Notes: generated by a model from the sequence alone, not told the origin. DNA of 48,498 nucleotides from Pseudomonas sp. GL-B-19 (GCF_019956415.1 NZ_JAHBDK010000041.1:1-48498); one strand, 5' to 3'; shown: positions 25,241-33,944, counted from the stretch's first letter. Made by a program: numbers and translations.

Positions 25241-26800
25241 ATGAATCCAGCAAGCCAGCCCGGCACTGACGCGCCGCATGACGACGACGTCAAAGTGCTG
25301 CACAGCATGGGCTACGCCCAGCAACTCTCGCGACGAATGGGCGTTTTCTCCAACTTTGCGATTTCCTTTTCAATCATCTGCATCCTCTCCGGGGGCATCA
25401 ACTCCCTCGCCCAGGGCACCTCCGGCGCGGGCGGCGCGTCCATCGGAATCGGCTGGCCGATTGGCTGCCTGATCTCCGGGGTGTTCGCCATGGCCATGGC
25501 GCAGATTTCCTCGGCTTATCCCACCGCTGGCGGTCTGTATCACTGGGGCTCGATTCTCGGCAACCGCTTCACCGGATGGCTGACCGCGTGGTTCAACCTG
25601 TTGGGGTTGGTCACCGTACTGGGAGCGATCAACGTCGGCACCTATTACTTCTTTTTCGGTGCTTTCGGCCCGGCGCTGGGCATGGAAGACACGACCACGG
25701 TCCGGGTGATTTTCCTCGCGGTGCTGACCGGTCTTCAGGCCTTGTGTAACCACTTGGGGATCGGCCTGACCGCCAAGCTCACCGACTTCTCCGGTTACCT
25801 GATTTTCGCCACGGCGCTGGCGCTGACCATCGTCTGCCTGATCTCGGCACCCAGCTATGAATTCGCGCGGTTGTGGACCTTCAGTAACTACTCCGGCGAG
25901 GCGGGTGGCAGCGTCTGGCCACAGGTGTCGAACGGCTGGATTTTCATGCTCGGCCTACTCTTGCCGATCTACACCATCACCGGCTATGACGCCTCCGCGC
26001 ACACCTCGGAAGAGACCCGCAATGCCGCCATGTCAGTGCCACGCGGCATGGTCATGTCGGTGGTCTGGTCGTTGCTGTTCGGCTGGGTGATGCTCAGCTC
26101 GTTTGTGCTGATGCTGCCAAGCATGGATGAAGCCGCGTCACATGGCTGGACCGTGTTTTTCTGGGCGATGGACACTCAGGTCAACCCAACCGTGAAGCTC
26201 GCGCTGTACGTGGCGATCTTCATCTCGCAGTTTCTCTGCGGGCTGGCGACCGTGACCTCGGTTTCACGCATGATCTTCGCGTTCTCACGTGACGGCGGCC
26301 TGCCCTGCTCCAAAGCGCTGGCCTCGGTCTCGCCGACCTTTCGCAGCCCGGTGGCAGCGATCTGGACCGGTGCCACCCTCGCGGTGTTGTTCGTCTGGGG
26401 CTCATCGGTGATCTCGATCGGTGAAACGCCGGTCTATACCATCGTAGTGTCCTGCACGGTGATCTTCCTGTTCTTCTCCTTCGTCATCCCCATCGTGCTG
26501 GGCCTGTTTACCTACGGGACCTCGAAGTGGCCGACCATGGGACCGTGGAACATGGGACGCTTCTGGTACACCGTGTTTGCCCTGCTCTCGGTGCTTTCGA
26601 TGGTGATCATTTTCATCATCGGCATCCAGCCACCGAACGATTGGGCGTTGTACATCACCATTGGTTTCCTGGTGCTGACGGCCATTGTCTGGTTCGGTTT
26701 TGAAGCCCGCCGCTTCCAGGGGCCACCGGTGGGCGACGTGATTGCTCAGCGCCAGGCGCAAATTGCAGCGGCTGAGGCGGCGTTGGATAAGCGGGTTTGA
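25241..26800 (+). CDS. APC-superfamily amino-acid/amine permease
   Basis: A 519-residue permease with about twelve hydrophobic helices, of the amino acid-polyamine-organocation superfamily (GABA/choline-type branch). It opens DDVKVLHSMGYAQQLSRRMGVFSNFAISFSIICILSGG in essence, typical of that branch, with YPTAGGLYHWGSILG and a central ITGYDASAHTSEETRNAA motif. It likely imports the amine or amino acid processed by the three enzymes upstream. The ATG at 25241 follows a 135-nt gap; the ORF reads open from 25121, but that stretch has no family look. A REPIN follows at 26852. Confidence 0.88.
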   Translation: MNPASQPGTDAPHDDDVKVLHSMGYAQQLSRRMGVFSNFAISFSIICILSGGINSLAQGTSGAGGASIGIGWPIGCLISGVFAMAMAQISSAYPTAGGLYHWGSILGNRFTGWLTAWFNLLGLVTVLGAINVGTYYFFFGAFGPALGMEDTTTVRVIFLAVLTGLQALCNHLGIGLTAKLTDFSGYLIFATALALTIVCLISAPSYEFARLWTFSNYSGEAGGSVWPQVSNGWIFMLGLLLPIYTITGYDASAHTSEETRNAAMSVPRGMVMSVVWSLLFGWVMLSSFVLMLPSMDEAASHGWTVFFWAMDTQVNPTVKLALYVAIFISQFLCGLATVTSVSRMIFAFSRDGGLPCSKALASVSPTFRSPVAAIWTGATLAVLFVWGSSVISIGETPVYTIVVSCTVIFLFFSFVIPIVLGLFTYGTSKWPTMGPWNMGRFWYTVFALLSVLSMVIIFIIGIQPPNDWALYITIGFLVLTAIVWFGFEARRFQGPPVGDVIAQRQAQIAAAEAALDKRV

Positions 26801-26851
26801 TGCGGATCGTGGGACGCTCAGCGTAATGCCGATCAGCTAAGGAGCAAAACC

Positions 26852-26941
26852 TGTGGGAGCGAGCCTGCTCGCGATGGCGGATTGTCAGGCAATGCAAGTG
26901 TTGACTGTGCCACCCTCATCGCGAGCAGGCTCGCTCCCACA
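26852..26941. repeat. REPIN C (inverted REP doublet)
   Basis: Perfect 24-bp arms at 26852-26875 and 26918-26941, beginning TGTGGGAGCGAGCC with core GCCTGCTCGCGA, spacer 42 nt. It lies 52 nt downstream of the permease stop, and it is in the same arrangement as the copies at 122-207 and 2836-2925. Confidence 0.93.
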
Positions 26942-27001
26942 AAGACTGCGGCGTTCAACGCCTTAACTCATCGGGCGTATCCCCTCGCCACAGAACAGCG
27001 G

Positions 27002-27361
27002 CTACACGGATGGCTCAACTTTATCCAGCACCCGGTTCGCCGTGATCTCCGCCACCATGATGCTGTTGGAAATGCCCAGCAAGGCATAGCGTGACTCACC
27101 TTCCAAATGATCCACCAACTGATGAACCATCACATCGACCGACGCCAGCGTCTCGACCAAAAAAACCGCCAGGGTTTCGGCAGTGGCTTCTGGGTCCACG
27201 GAAAAGAGAGTACTGCGCGTTCGCTTGGTGGCTTTGATGTCGGCATTCGAGGGAAAGTGGAAGTTGAGGGCCCGTTCGGCGGCTTCGTTGAGTTTTTTTG
27301 AATCGGGTTCGTACGGGGACACTGGATCGGTGTCTGGTGGGTTGGGTGTTACTTTGAACAT
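27002..27361 (-). CDS. DUF6124-like small protein
   Basis: A 119-residue protein of a pseudomonad family I take to be DUF6124. The opening is MFKVTPNPPDTDPVSPYEPDS in essence, followed by KKLNEAAERALNFHF and a helix-rich remainder (TAETLAVFLVETLASVDVMVHQLVDHLEG, YALLGISNSIMVAEITANRVLD). No signal peptide or membrane helix. Function unknown. The start at 27361 has AGGT ahead; an alternative lies at 27376. It stands alone, convergent with the permease gene. Confidence 0.8.
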   Translation of the reverse strand: MFKVTPNPPDTDPVSPYEPDSKKLNEAAERALNFHFPSNADIKATKRTRSTLFSVDPEATAETLAVFLVETLASVDVMVHQLVDHLEGESRYALLGISNSIMVAEITANRVLDKVEPSV

Positions 27362-27577
27362 TGGCTCAGACCTCATATGAGTGAGGCTGCAACCCGCTCG
27401 CGACTAAACGAAATGGAGGCAGCTGTGCACAGGTTAGTCGACCGATGAGCCAAGAAATCGGCGCGCCGAAGCGCCCTGCGCACAACCGCCATCGAGTGCA
27501 GGCATGGGATACCCGACTGACAGAGACATTGTGCGTCTTGACATCAACGGGCGACTAAACCCGATCACTGATGGGCA

Positions 27578-27784
27578 GTGACGGGAATCAAGTTACCGAG
27601 CAGCACCAAGGCGCACAAGCCGGCGGATTCTGGCGTAGCCGTAGGTAAAGACGCAAGGTCTTGTAGCTTTCAGGACGTAACCTTGAAGGTGTTTAAACAC
27701 GCGCCTTCAACAGCTGTTGAACGAGCTGACATGCGCTTCCTACAGGCGGTGAAGGCCGGAAAAGCCTCCAGGAAACCACCATGA
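27578..27784 (+). CDS. Doubtful small ORF
   Basis: A 68-codon ORF with a GTG start inside a 440-nt stretch that otherwise has no gene. It is rich in basic residues and has no recognised family, signal or membrane helix. Some non-random composition (KVFKHAPSTAVERADMRFLQAVKAGKAS) makes it worth listing. The stretch also contains a 7-bp inverted repeat around a 12-bp palindrome (27683-27710), which argues for non-coding structure. I see nothing else in 27362-27802. Confidence 0.2.
   Translation: MTGIKLPSSTKAHKPADSGVAVGKDARSCSFQDVTLKVFKHAPSTAVERADMRFLQAVKAGKASRKPP
27683..27710. repeat. Inverted repeat enclosing a 12-bp palindrome
   Basis: TTGAAGG and CCTTCAA arms are 14 nt apart. Between and partly within them lies GTGTTTAAACAC (27689-27700), itself a perfect palindrome. 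Role unknown; could be a protein-binding site or a structured RNA element. Confidence 0.5.
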
Positions 27785-27802
27785 ATAAACGATGTGGACT
27801 CC

Positions 27803-28207
27803 TTATTGAGTGCAACCAATAAATACAACCCTGAACAATATAGCCATTGTTGCGAATACGCTGAGCGTGATCTGCATGCCAGCAACAAGTATCGGATTAT
27901 CGGGTTTGTTTAATTTCAAAAGTGACAGAAATTGGCTTGGCTTCGTTTCTGTTGGACTTTCTTTGTAATCTTGTAGTAAACGCCAAATTTCGAGCGCGGC
28001 CACTTGGGACGCTAGGATCAGCCGACAGTTCAGCAATGAAAATAATAAATACACTGTAGCAAGTCCGATCAGTAATTCGGTTGGAGGTTTGGTTGATGCC
28101 CAAGCGAAAGCTACTGCCGCTGCAGTGATTGCTTGATAATAACCCCAGAATTTGTGCGCCTGTTCTAAAGAGTATCGAAAATATGAAATCGCATCAGACA
28201 GTTCCAT
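27803..28207 (-). CDS. Small integral membrane protein, unknown
   Basis: A 134-residue protein not assigned to a family. Three hydrophobic helices are visible: AITAAAVAFAWAS (about 27-39), LLIGLATVYLLFSLLNCRLILAS (45-67) and MQITLSVFATMAILFRVVFI (110-129). A polar cytoplasmic-looking segment (DYKESPTETKPSQFLSLLKL) separates the last two. AAAGGAG sits four bases before the ATG, an excellent ribosome site, which supports it being real. The gene is AT-rich relative to most of the window. Downstream of the FadL gene on the same strand, 125 nt apart with a palindrome in between. Confidence 0.72.
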   Translation of the reverse strand: MELSDAISYFRYSLEQAHKFWGYYQAITAAAVAFAWASTKPPTELLIGLATVYLLFSLLNCRLILASQVAALEIWRLLQDYKESPTETKPSQFLSLLKLNKPDNPILVAGMQITLSVFATMAILFRVVFIGCTQ

Positions 28208-28291
28208 TTTTCTCCTTTATTACTAATAATTTATTTCAAGGCTGTAGAAGAGTGTAGATGGTATAAAAATCAATGCATACCCATGTCCCCA

Positions 28292-28311
28292 CAGTGCTAT
28301 CGATAGCACTG
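28292..28311. terminator. 20-bp perfect palindrome after the FadL gene
   Basis: CAGTGCTATCGATAGCACTG is self-complementary and would fold to an 8-bp stem with a TCGA loop. It lies 21 nt beyond the FadL stop and ahead of the small membrane-protein gene. No T-run follows on the minus strand, so it may be a terminator, attenuator or a dimeric-protein site. Confidence 0.45.
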
Positions 28312-28332
28312 GCTGAAAAACCGCTCGTACGA

Positions 28333-29652
28333 TTAATACCGACAAGTTGCCTGCACTGAAATTCCATTCGCACTGTTTTCGTAGTTGGCACTGTATTCAG
28401 GTTGAAGGCCGGAGTTGTTCGACTGCTTTACTGAGACTTTGGAATCCCAGAGATAGCCATAAGCAAAGTCTATCGTCAGATCGGCATTCGGCGAATAAGC
28501 ACCGCCCAAAGTCACGGCTTGGCGATTCCCGACCGGAACGCGCACGCTGCGATCGGCATTTCTAATCGGCGACGGATCATAGGCGTAGCCTGCACGCAGC
28601 AGCCATTGTTGGTTCAATTGATAAGATGCACCAACCGCGGTGGCCCAAGTGTCGTGCCAGTTCATTTCTTCGGTCACACTTCCCAGACCAGCCGCCTGAC
28701 CCAAGGGGGAAAGACCGCTGTTGACTGCCTCGACCTTCTTGATCCGGCTCCAACGTTTCCAGGTGGTCCCCACGTATCCCGTCCAGCGACTATTGAAATG
28801 ATGGGTGATAGACGTGTCCACGGATTCGGGCATAGTGATGTCTATCTTGTTGTCATAATTTCCGTCCAGCGGTACAACGCTCGGGGAGCCGGTAACCTCA
28901 GTATGCCCTTTGAGTTCATAGCTCACCTTCGAGTGATAGTTAATCCCCCAACGGGTCGCATCACTCAAATCAAACAAGACGCCGACGTTGTAGCCAAGTG
29001 CCGTGTCATCGCCTTTGATGGTAACCAGTGTGTCCTGGCCGTTGTTCAGGGCGCCGGTGGCCAGGTAATTCTGAAGCTTTGCATTGAAACGGTTTATGGT
29101 CGGTCCGCCACCAATGGACACGTAATCATTGATCCGATAGGCAATGGTGGGCTGCAGGGTTATTTCCTTGGTCGTGCTATAGGAACCATGGTAACGGCCC
29201 TGAAAACTGCTCTCGTAATCATTGATCAGACCACTCGGAGCATAAAGGCCCAGACCAATCGAAAAACGATCGTCAAGCGGCGTCGACATATAGGCGAAGG
29301 GCACAACCCCCAAAGGGACCGAGTCGCCCTTATTCGTTCCTGGGGCACTGCTTTGCGCATTGCTAATATCGTCGCTCACCGAGACGACCGCGGCGCCGCC
29401 GGAAATCTCACTACGCTTCAACTTGGTCAAGCCTGCAGGATTTCCAAAGATAGTGCTGGCATCCAGCGCGGAAGACGACCTTCCCGCATAAGCAGTTCCC
29501 GCACTGCTTGCACTTTGTTCGTTCAGGGCAATGCCATTGGCACCCGCAGTTGTTGAAGCGGTGAGTATGGCTACAGCGCCGGCAAACTTGATCCAGAAAA
29601 TAAACCCTTGTTGATCAAAGAAACACAGGATCGCGCGGTTATTCACTTTCAT
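28333..29652 (-). CDS. OmpP1/FadL/TodX-family outer-membrane channel
   Basis: A 439-residue outer-membrane beta-barrel of the FadL family, which lets hydrophobic molecules cross the outer membrane (long-chain fatty acids for FadL, toluene and related aromatics for TodX/XylN). After a long signal peptide (ending TASTTAGANG) the mature N-terminus shows ALNEQSASSAGTAYAGRSSSA and SIFGNPAGLTKL-like text (STIFGNPAGL), the hatch region. The last residues TCRY end in an aromatic, as in barrel proteins. The ATG at 29652 has AGAGGTGGACA ahead and is preferred to 29778. It closes the catabolic operon, 132 nt after the acyl-CoA synthetase, and suggests the operon substrate is hydrophobic. Confidence 0.9.
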   Translation of the reverse strand: MKVNNRAILCFFDQQGFIFWIKFAGAVAILTASTTAGANGIALNEQSASSAGTAYAGRSSSALDASTIFGNPAGLTKLKRSEISGGAAVVSVSDDISNAQSSAPGTNKGDSVPLGVVPFAYMSTPLDDRFSIGLGLYAPSGLINDYESSFQGRYHGSYSTTKEITLQPTIAYRINDYVSIGGGPTINRFNAKLQNYLATGALNNGQDTLVTIKGDDTALGYNVGVLFDLSDATRWGINYHSKVSYELKGHTEVTGSPSVVPLDGNYDNKIDITMPESVDTSITHHFNSRWTGYVGTTWKRWSRIKKVEAVNSGLSPLGQAAGLGSVTEEMNWHDTWATAVGASYQLNQQWLLRAGYAYDPSPIRNADRSVRVPVGNRQAVTLGGAYSPNADLTIDFAYGYLWDSKVSVKQSNNSGLQPEYSANYENSANGISVQATCRY

Positions 29653-29784
29653 TGTCCACCTCTTATTCTTTTTGTTGGTTGCGCACAGGCAAGGCTTTGC
29701 CTTCCCATGCACGTCTGAGTGCCGGTTGGAGTTGATCGAAGTTGTAAAAATGGCCCTGGCTAATGAGTACCAGGGCATGCTTGC

Positions 29785-31710
29785 TTAACTTATAGAGGCG
29801 GACTCGCTCTCAGTTATCCACTCAACCTGGAAGCTATACCGTCCTAGTAGAAGGGCCAGGGCCTCCTGATTGCCTCCCGCCCGGATGCATGCGACTAGCC
29901 CGCGTCGTGCATCCTGTAACACCTCTACCTCAACTTCCTGCAGACACATACGTTCCACTTCCTGCTGGACGACTCTATAAATCTCCCGCTGCTGCAAAGT
30001 GGGCTTGAATATCTTGCCAACGGCAGTCAGTGGCAGCGCTTCAAGAATTTCAATGCGCTTGGGAACCGCTGCCCGCTCGCTGATGTTGAGATGAGCGAAT
30101 GCCACAAGTTCTTCGGCGTTGCAGGCATGCCCGGGGCGCAGTTGAACGTAGGCGACCGGCACCTCGCCCGAGTAGGCATCGGGGCTGCCGATTGCAGCGG
30201 CCAAGGCGACAGCGGGATGCGTCTGCAGAGCCTCCTCGATTTGCTTGGGATCGATGTTGTGGCCGCCGCGAATGATCAACTCCTTCTTGCGCCCGGTCAG
30301 CCAGAAGTAACCCTGCGCATCCTGGCGACCCAGATCGCCCGTATTCAACCAGCGCTGGCCGTCGATATCGATCCAAAGGCCCTGGTTATGACGCGCCTCC
30401 AGATAGCCATCGAAGAGATTCGGACCACTGATCGTGATGAGACCGATCTCATCCACGTTGGCGTCGCGCAGGTACTCTCCAGAATCATTGAGCATGACCG
30501 CACGCATTTTCTGGTAGGGGATCCGTATCCCGATGGAGCCAATGCGGCGCTCACCATGGGGCGGATTGATTGAGGAGACGCAAGCGCCCTCGGTAAGACC
30601 ATAACCTTCCAGGATCTTTACCCCGGTCCGGCGCTCGAACTCTCGGAAAAGCTCGGCCGGCATGGGCGCGGCGCCACACATTGCAAAGCGAAGACTGGAT
30701 AGGTCGCGACCCTGCCATTCATTTTGCAAAAGTGCAGCGTAGACAGTTGGCACGCCGGAAAAGAGGTTGATACCGAAGTGCTCGACCATCTCCCAGAATC
30801 GTGGGATCACCCCCTCGCCACGATACCCAAGAGGCGTCCCGAGGATCACATGGTCGCCTTGAGTCCAAGGCATCAGTCCAGTAACCAGTTGTCCATTGAC
30901 ATGAAATAGCGGCAGGCCACAAAAGATAACCTGGCCGCCACTGCGTGGCTGCAAGTGAGCGGCCACAGACCATGCATTGAATACTTCAGAGCCATGGGTA
31001 CGCGCGGCGATCTTGGGGAGCCCGGTGGTGCCGCCAGTACAGATATAGGAGGAGCATTCATCCTGGCGGATTTGCCGACCGCTCATCAGGTATGTGTGCG
31101 GCTGAGCATTCATCAGCGACCGCCAATCATGGATCGGGATGCCGCGGTGTAAGTCTCGCTCCTTCAGTGCCACGGCTTTCAGAGCCCCACGCACAGGTTC
31201 GGCGACATAGGACTCCATGCTGACCCAAACGACAGACCTGACCGTGGGTAACTGATCCAGCTGCGAAGCCAGTTTGGGCCACAGATCACTGCCCGCAGTC
31301 GGCGCAAGCGTCACTACCACGGATACCTTCGCGGCATTCAGCAAGCCGGCCATCTGCTTGGCTTCGAGCAGAGGGTTGATCGCCATGACGATGCCCGCCG
31401 CCTCCCCGCCCCATATAGTGAAGTGGGTTTCCGGCAAGTTGGGCAGGATGAAGGCAAGCACCTCGCCCGGTTTTATGCCCAGGTCATGGAACGCATTTGC
31501 AGCGCGCGTGATATCCGCGAAGAGCTGAGAATAATTCCACTCATAGGTGCGTCTGAAATCGGCAGCATCGGCGAAGAAGCTTAGCGCCGGAGCCTGGGGG
31601 GTGCACTCAGCCGCCTGTCGAAGAGCTTCATAGGTGCTGGACGCCAGGCCACGCTCCGACAAGGGGACTCGTTCAAGATTTTCAATGTCGCTCAGGGTCT
31701 GCACCACCAT
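29785..31710 (-). CDS. AMP-forming acyl-CoA synthetase
   Basis: A 641-residue adenylate-forming enzyme. The ATP signature is YICTGGTTGLPK (residues 222-233), with GYGLTEGACVSS and the motif WLNTGDLGRQDAQGYFWLTGRKKE further on. The catalytic lysine is in LTAVGKIFKP near residue 575. It would activate a carboxylic acid as its CoA thioester, for entry to beta-oxidation. A tail of about 60 residues after the catalytic lysine (VERMCLQEVEVEVLQD onwards) is longer than usual. Its ATG overlaps the upstream hydrolase stop (TGATG). Substrate unknown; it could be the parent acid or an acid released after ring cleavage. Confidence 0.92.
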   Translation of the reverse strand: MVVQTLSDIENLERVPLSERGLASSTYEALRQAAECTPQAPALSFFADAADFRRTYEWNYSQLFADITRAANAFHDLGIKPGEVLAFILPNLPETHFTIWGGEAAGIVMAINPLLEAKQMAGLLNAAKVSVVVTLAPTAGSDLWPKLASQLDQLPTVRSVVWVSMESYVAEPVRGALKAVALKERDLHRGIPIHDWRSLMNAQPHTYLMSGRQIRQDECSSYICTGGTTGLPKIAARTHGSEVFNAWSVAAHLQPRSGGQVIFCGLPLFHVNGQLVTGLMPWTQGDHVILGTPLGYRGEGVIPRFWEMVEHFGINLFSGVPTVYAALLQNEWQGRDLSSLRFAMCGAAPMPAELFREFERRTGVKILEGYGLTEGACVSSINPPHGERRIGSIGIRIPYQKMRAVMLNDSGEYLRDANVDEIGLITISGPNLFDGYLEARHNQGLWIDIDGQRWLNTGDLGRQDAQGYFWLTGRKKELIIRGGHNIDPKQIEEALQTHPAVALAAAIGSPDAYSGEVPVAYVQLRPGHACNAEELVAFAHLNISERAAVPKRIEILEALPLTAVGKIFKPTLQQREIYRVVQQEVERMCLQEVEVEVLQDARRGLVACIRAGGNQEALALLLGRYSFQVEWITESESASIS

Positions 31711-32666
31711 CAGGCTTCCCCCACGACTCGGTTGCGTTGCACACCGAGGTCGATCACACCATCGGCGCTGCGAATACGCGCCTCAACCACGTCACCCGCC
31801 TTGAGATACTGCGGCCGGCTCTCCTGCGCCTTGAGAAAAAGTTTCCACTTGGTGGCTTCTGGCATCAGAGCCGCAATGCGCTGTTTGGCAGGCGAAGGAA
31901 TCGTTAGCGCACAGCCAGCCGGAGTACCGGTGGCGATCAGGTCTCCAGCGGCGAGGTCTTGCAAGGAGGAGAGCTCGGTAAGGGTTTCAGCGGGGCCGTA
32001 AACCAGGTTGGCCGTGCTGTCGCTCTGTCGCACCTGGTCGTTGACTGTCAGGCGCAGCTGCAGTGCTTTGAGGTAATGCATGTCCTTGGCATCCAGAAGA
32101 CAGAGGTAGGGACCGACCGGGCCGAAAGTGCGGAAGCTCTTGCCCTTGTAGAACTGCATCTGGGGAATCTGAATGTCGCGGGCCGAGTAGTCATTGACAA
32201 TGACGACGCCGGCGATGAACTCATGCAGATTGGCGTCAGTGACAGACACGGAACCGGTGATCGCGCGTTTCATCACAAGCCCCAGTTCAATCTCGTAGTC
32301 GAGGAAGCGCACGGTGCGCGGCTTGATCAGGTCGCTGTCAGCCGCCACCAGGCAACTCGTCGCCTTGGTGAAGATCATGTTGAATTTCTTCGCATCCGGG
32401 TCCATGCCCGATTCGATCATGTGCTGACGGTAATTGGCGCCCTGGCAGACGAACTGCTGGTTCCGGGTCACCGGCGACAGCAATTTCACTTCGCCCTCCT
32501 CCAACTCCGCGCCTTTCAGTTGAGCGAGGTCGTCGATACTGTTCTGGCGAATGAAGTCACCGGTGGTTTCAAAAACACCGGGGATGACCGTGATACGGCC
32601 CTGGCGAAGCACGCCCCAGTGGATACCGTTCTGAAATTCAAAGCGGACTACGTGTACAGCAGACAT
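31710..32666 (-). CDS. Fumarylacetoacetate-hydrolase-family protein
   Basis: A 318-residue FAH-superfamily enzyme. It has the family core: NYRQHMIESG near residue 75, LDYEIELGLVMKR with the acidic metal ligands, VNDYSARDIQ, GKSFRTFGPVGPYL and GDLIATGTPAGCAL. Family members hydrolyse or decarboxylate ring-fission products. The extradiol dioxygenase encoded upstream would supply such a product. AGGAGT precedes the ATG at 32666, better than 32774 which overlaps the dioxygenase gene. Gap to the dioxygenase stop is 100 nt, so the same transcript is likely. Confidence 0.9.
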   Translation of the reverse strand: MSAVHVVRFEFQNGIHWGVLRQGRITVIPGVFETTGDFIRQNSIDDLAQLKGAELEEGEVKLLSPVTRNQQFVCQGANYRQHMIESGMDPDAKKFNMIFTKATSCLVAADSDLIKPRTVRFLDYEIELGLVMKRAITGSVSVTDANLHEFIAGVVIVNDYSARDIQIPQMQFYKGKSFRTFGPVGPYLCLLDAKDMHYLKALQLRLTVNDQVRQSDSTANLVYGPAETLTELSSLQDLAAGDLIATGTPAGCALTIPSPAKQRIAALMPEATKWKLFLKAQESRPQYLKAGDVVEARIRSADGVIDLGVQRNRVVGEA

Positions 32667-32766
32667 TGAAGGTACTCCTGGAGCGGCGTTTGTCCCGCAC
32701 TCAGCGGCGCGAGAACTGTGGTGTTGTTCCGTAGGGGGCTGACCGTTGCCCGACATGGCGGCAGCT

Positions 32767-33858
32767 CTATCCAAACATCCGCATGAGTGTTACCAACTTT
32801 CGAATTGTCAGGTCCGGGCTGCGTCGCAGGTTGCGGATCAACAGAAGCAGATTGGTTAAGCTCATCTTGGGTTTTGTAAAACTCTTGGGCATGCGCTGCC
32901 CCCACTGGGCCATTGCCTCGGGGCTCACCGGATGAATGCCCGTAGGCCGAGTGGCCGTGAAAATATCCCCGTCGCAGTAATGCTCGTGCTTATCGCCCCA
33001 TGGGTCTTGCCAGTAATCGAAGATCTGACTGCCCAGAATGTGTCGGCCGATGCCCCATGAGTGCTCCCAACCGCGCTCGCGCAGGACGCGCTGCCCCATT
33101 CCCACCGCGTCTGCATCGACGACCTCATAGGCGCTATGGCTATAGGTCGCCATGAACCCTTGCGCTATCGCGAGCGTATGGTGCGCCGCGGGAATTTCAC
33201 CGAGATCAAGACGCATGAAAGCGACAATAGGTGTGCCGTCGGGGAGTACTTGGACATCGCTGGGAATAAACCCGAAATGCTGGGTATACCAGGCACAGGT
33301 CGCTTGGTAGTCGGCCACTTCAATTACGATGTGGCCAAGCCTGAGCACTTCCGGCGGAGCAATCGGTGGGCGCTGCGTGGCGTTGATTCGCGGTTGCTCC
33401 TGCGCCAGATTCCAAGGAAGAGGAGCTCTATGTTCAAGAGTTTCACTTGGAGTCTGGTCGCAAATGGCTTCCACAATGAAACCGGAAGGATCCGTCAGTC
33501 TGACGTAATACCCTTTACCCGGATGTTCCGACTTCTCTACCGAGGACGCCCCTGGGATTCGAGTGAGTTTTTCCAGGTCCTCTAAAGACTGCACTGCAAG
33601 TCCGAACCCGATAAAACGTGCATGTTCGGCACGTTGGACGCGGTAACAGTATGAAGTGGCGTCGGTGGCGCGTAGATAGAGCGTATCGGCGTCCTGCCGA
33701 CTTACCGTCAGGCCGAAGTCGGTCAGGAAACGCGCCGCCTCATTCAAGTCCGGTCTTTGAAAGATCAGGTGAGTCAGATCCTGGGCCTTCACCGTCGGCT
33801 GTGGATGCCGGGCAGGTTGTTGTGTCGCCAACCGGTACACTTCGTTTTTGTTGTTCAT
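32767..33858 (-). CDS. Type I extradiol ring-cleavage dioxygenase (VOC superfamily)
   Basis: A 363-residue two-domain VOC protein with the full extradiol metal triad. His176 (LGHIVIEV), His241 (YSHSAYEV) and Glu292 (DKHEHYCDGD) are spaced 65 and 51. In catechol 2,3-dioxygenase (XylE) the ligands are His153, His214 and Glu265, with the same 51-residue last interval. Second-shell His273 (GIGRHILG) and Tyr282 (DYWQDPWG) match XylE His246 and Tyr255. It should cleave a catechol-type ring next to the hydroxyls, using Fe(II) and O2. A C-terminal extension of about 60 basic residues (KSFTKPKMSLTNLLLLIRNL onwards) is unusual. Substrate not known. Confidence 0.9.
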   Translation of the reverse strand: MNNKNEVYRLATQQPARHPQPTVKAQDLTHLIFQRPDLNEAARFLTDFGLTVSRQDADTLYLRATDATSYCYRVQRAEHARFIGFGLAVQSLEDLEKLTRIPGASSVEKSEHPGKGYYVRLTDPSGFIVEAICDQTPSETLEHRAPLPWNLAQEQPRINATQRPPIAPPEVLRLGHIVIEVADYQATCAWYTQHFGFIPSDVQVLPDGTPIVAFMRLDLGEIPAAHHTLAIAQGFMATYSHSAYEVVDADAVGMGQRVLRERGWEHSWGIGRHILGSQIFDYWQDPWGDKHEHYCDGDIFTATRPTGIHPVSPEAMAQWGQRMPKSFTKPKMSLTNLLLLIRNLRRSPDLTIRKLVTLMRMFG

Positions 33859-33898
33859 TGTTCTTGTTTTCCGGTTTTTTAGGGCAAAGCTGTCCCGA

Positions 33899-33918
33899 AC
33901 CCCTGAAAAACCAGGGGT
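33899..33918 (-). terminator. Hairpin between tetR and dioxygenase genes
   Basis: ACCCCTG and CAGGGGT pair perfectly around a 6-nt loop, 26 nt after the tetR stop and 41 nt before the dioxygenase start, both on the minus strand. No T-run follows. It may partly attenuate transcription from the regulator into the enzyme genes. Confidence 0.4.
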
Positions 33919-33944
33919 GTTGTCTAGTTGAGTCAGTTAGACGC

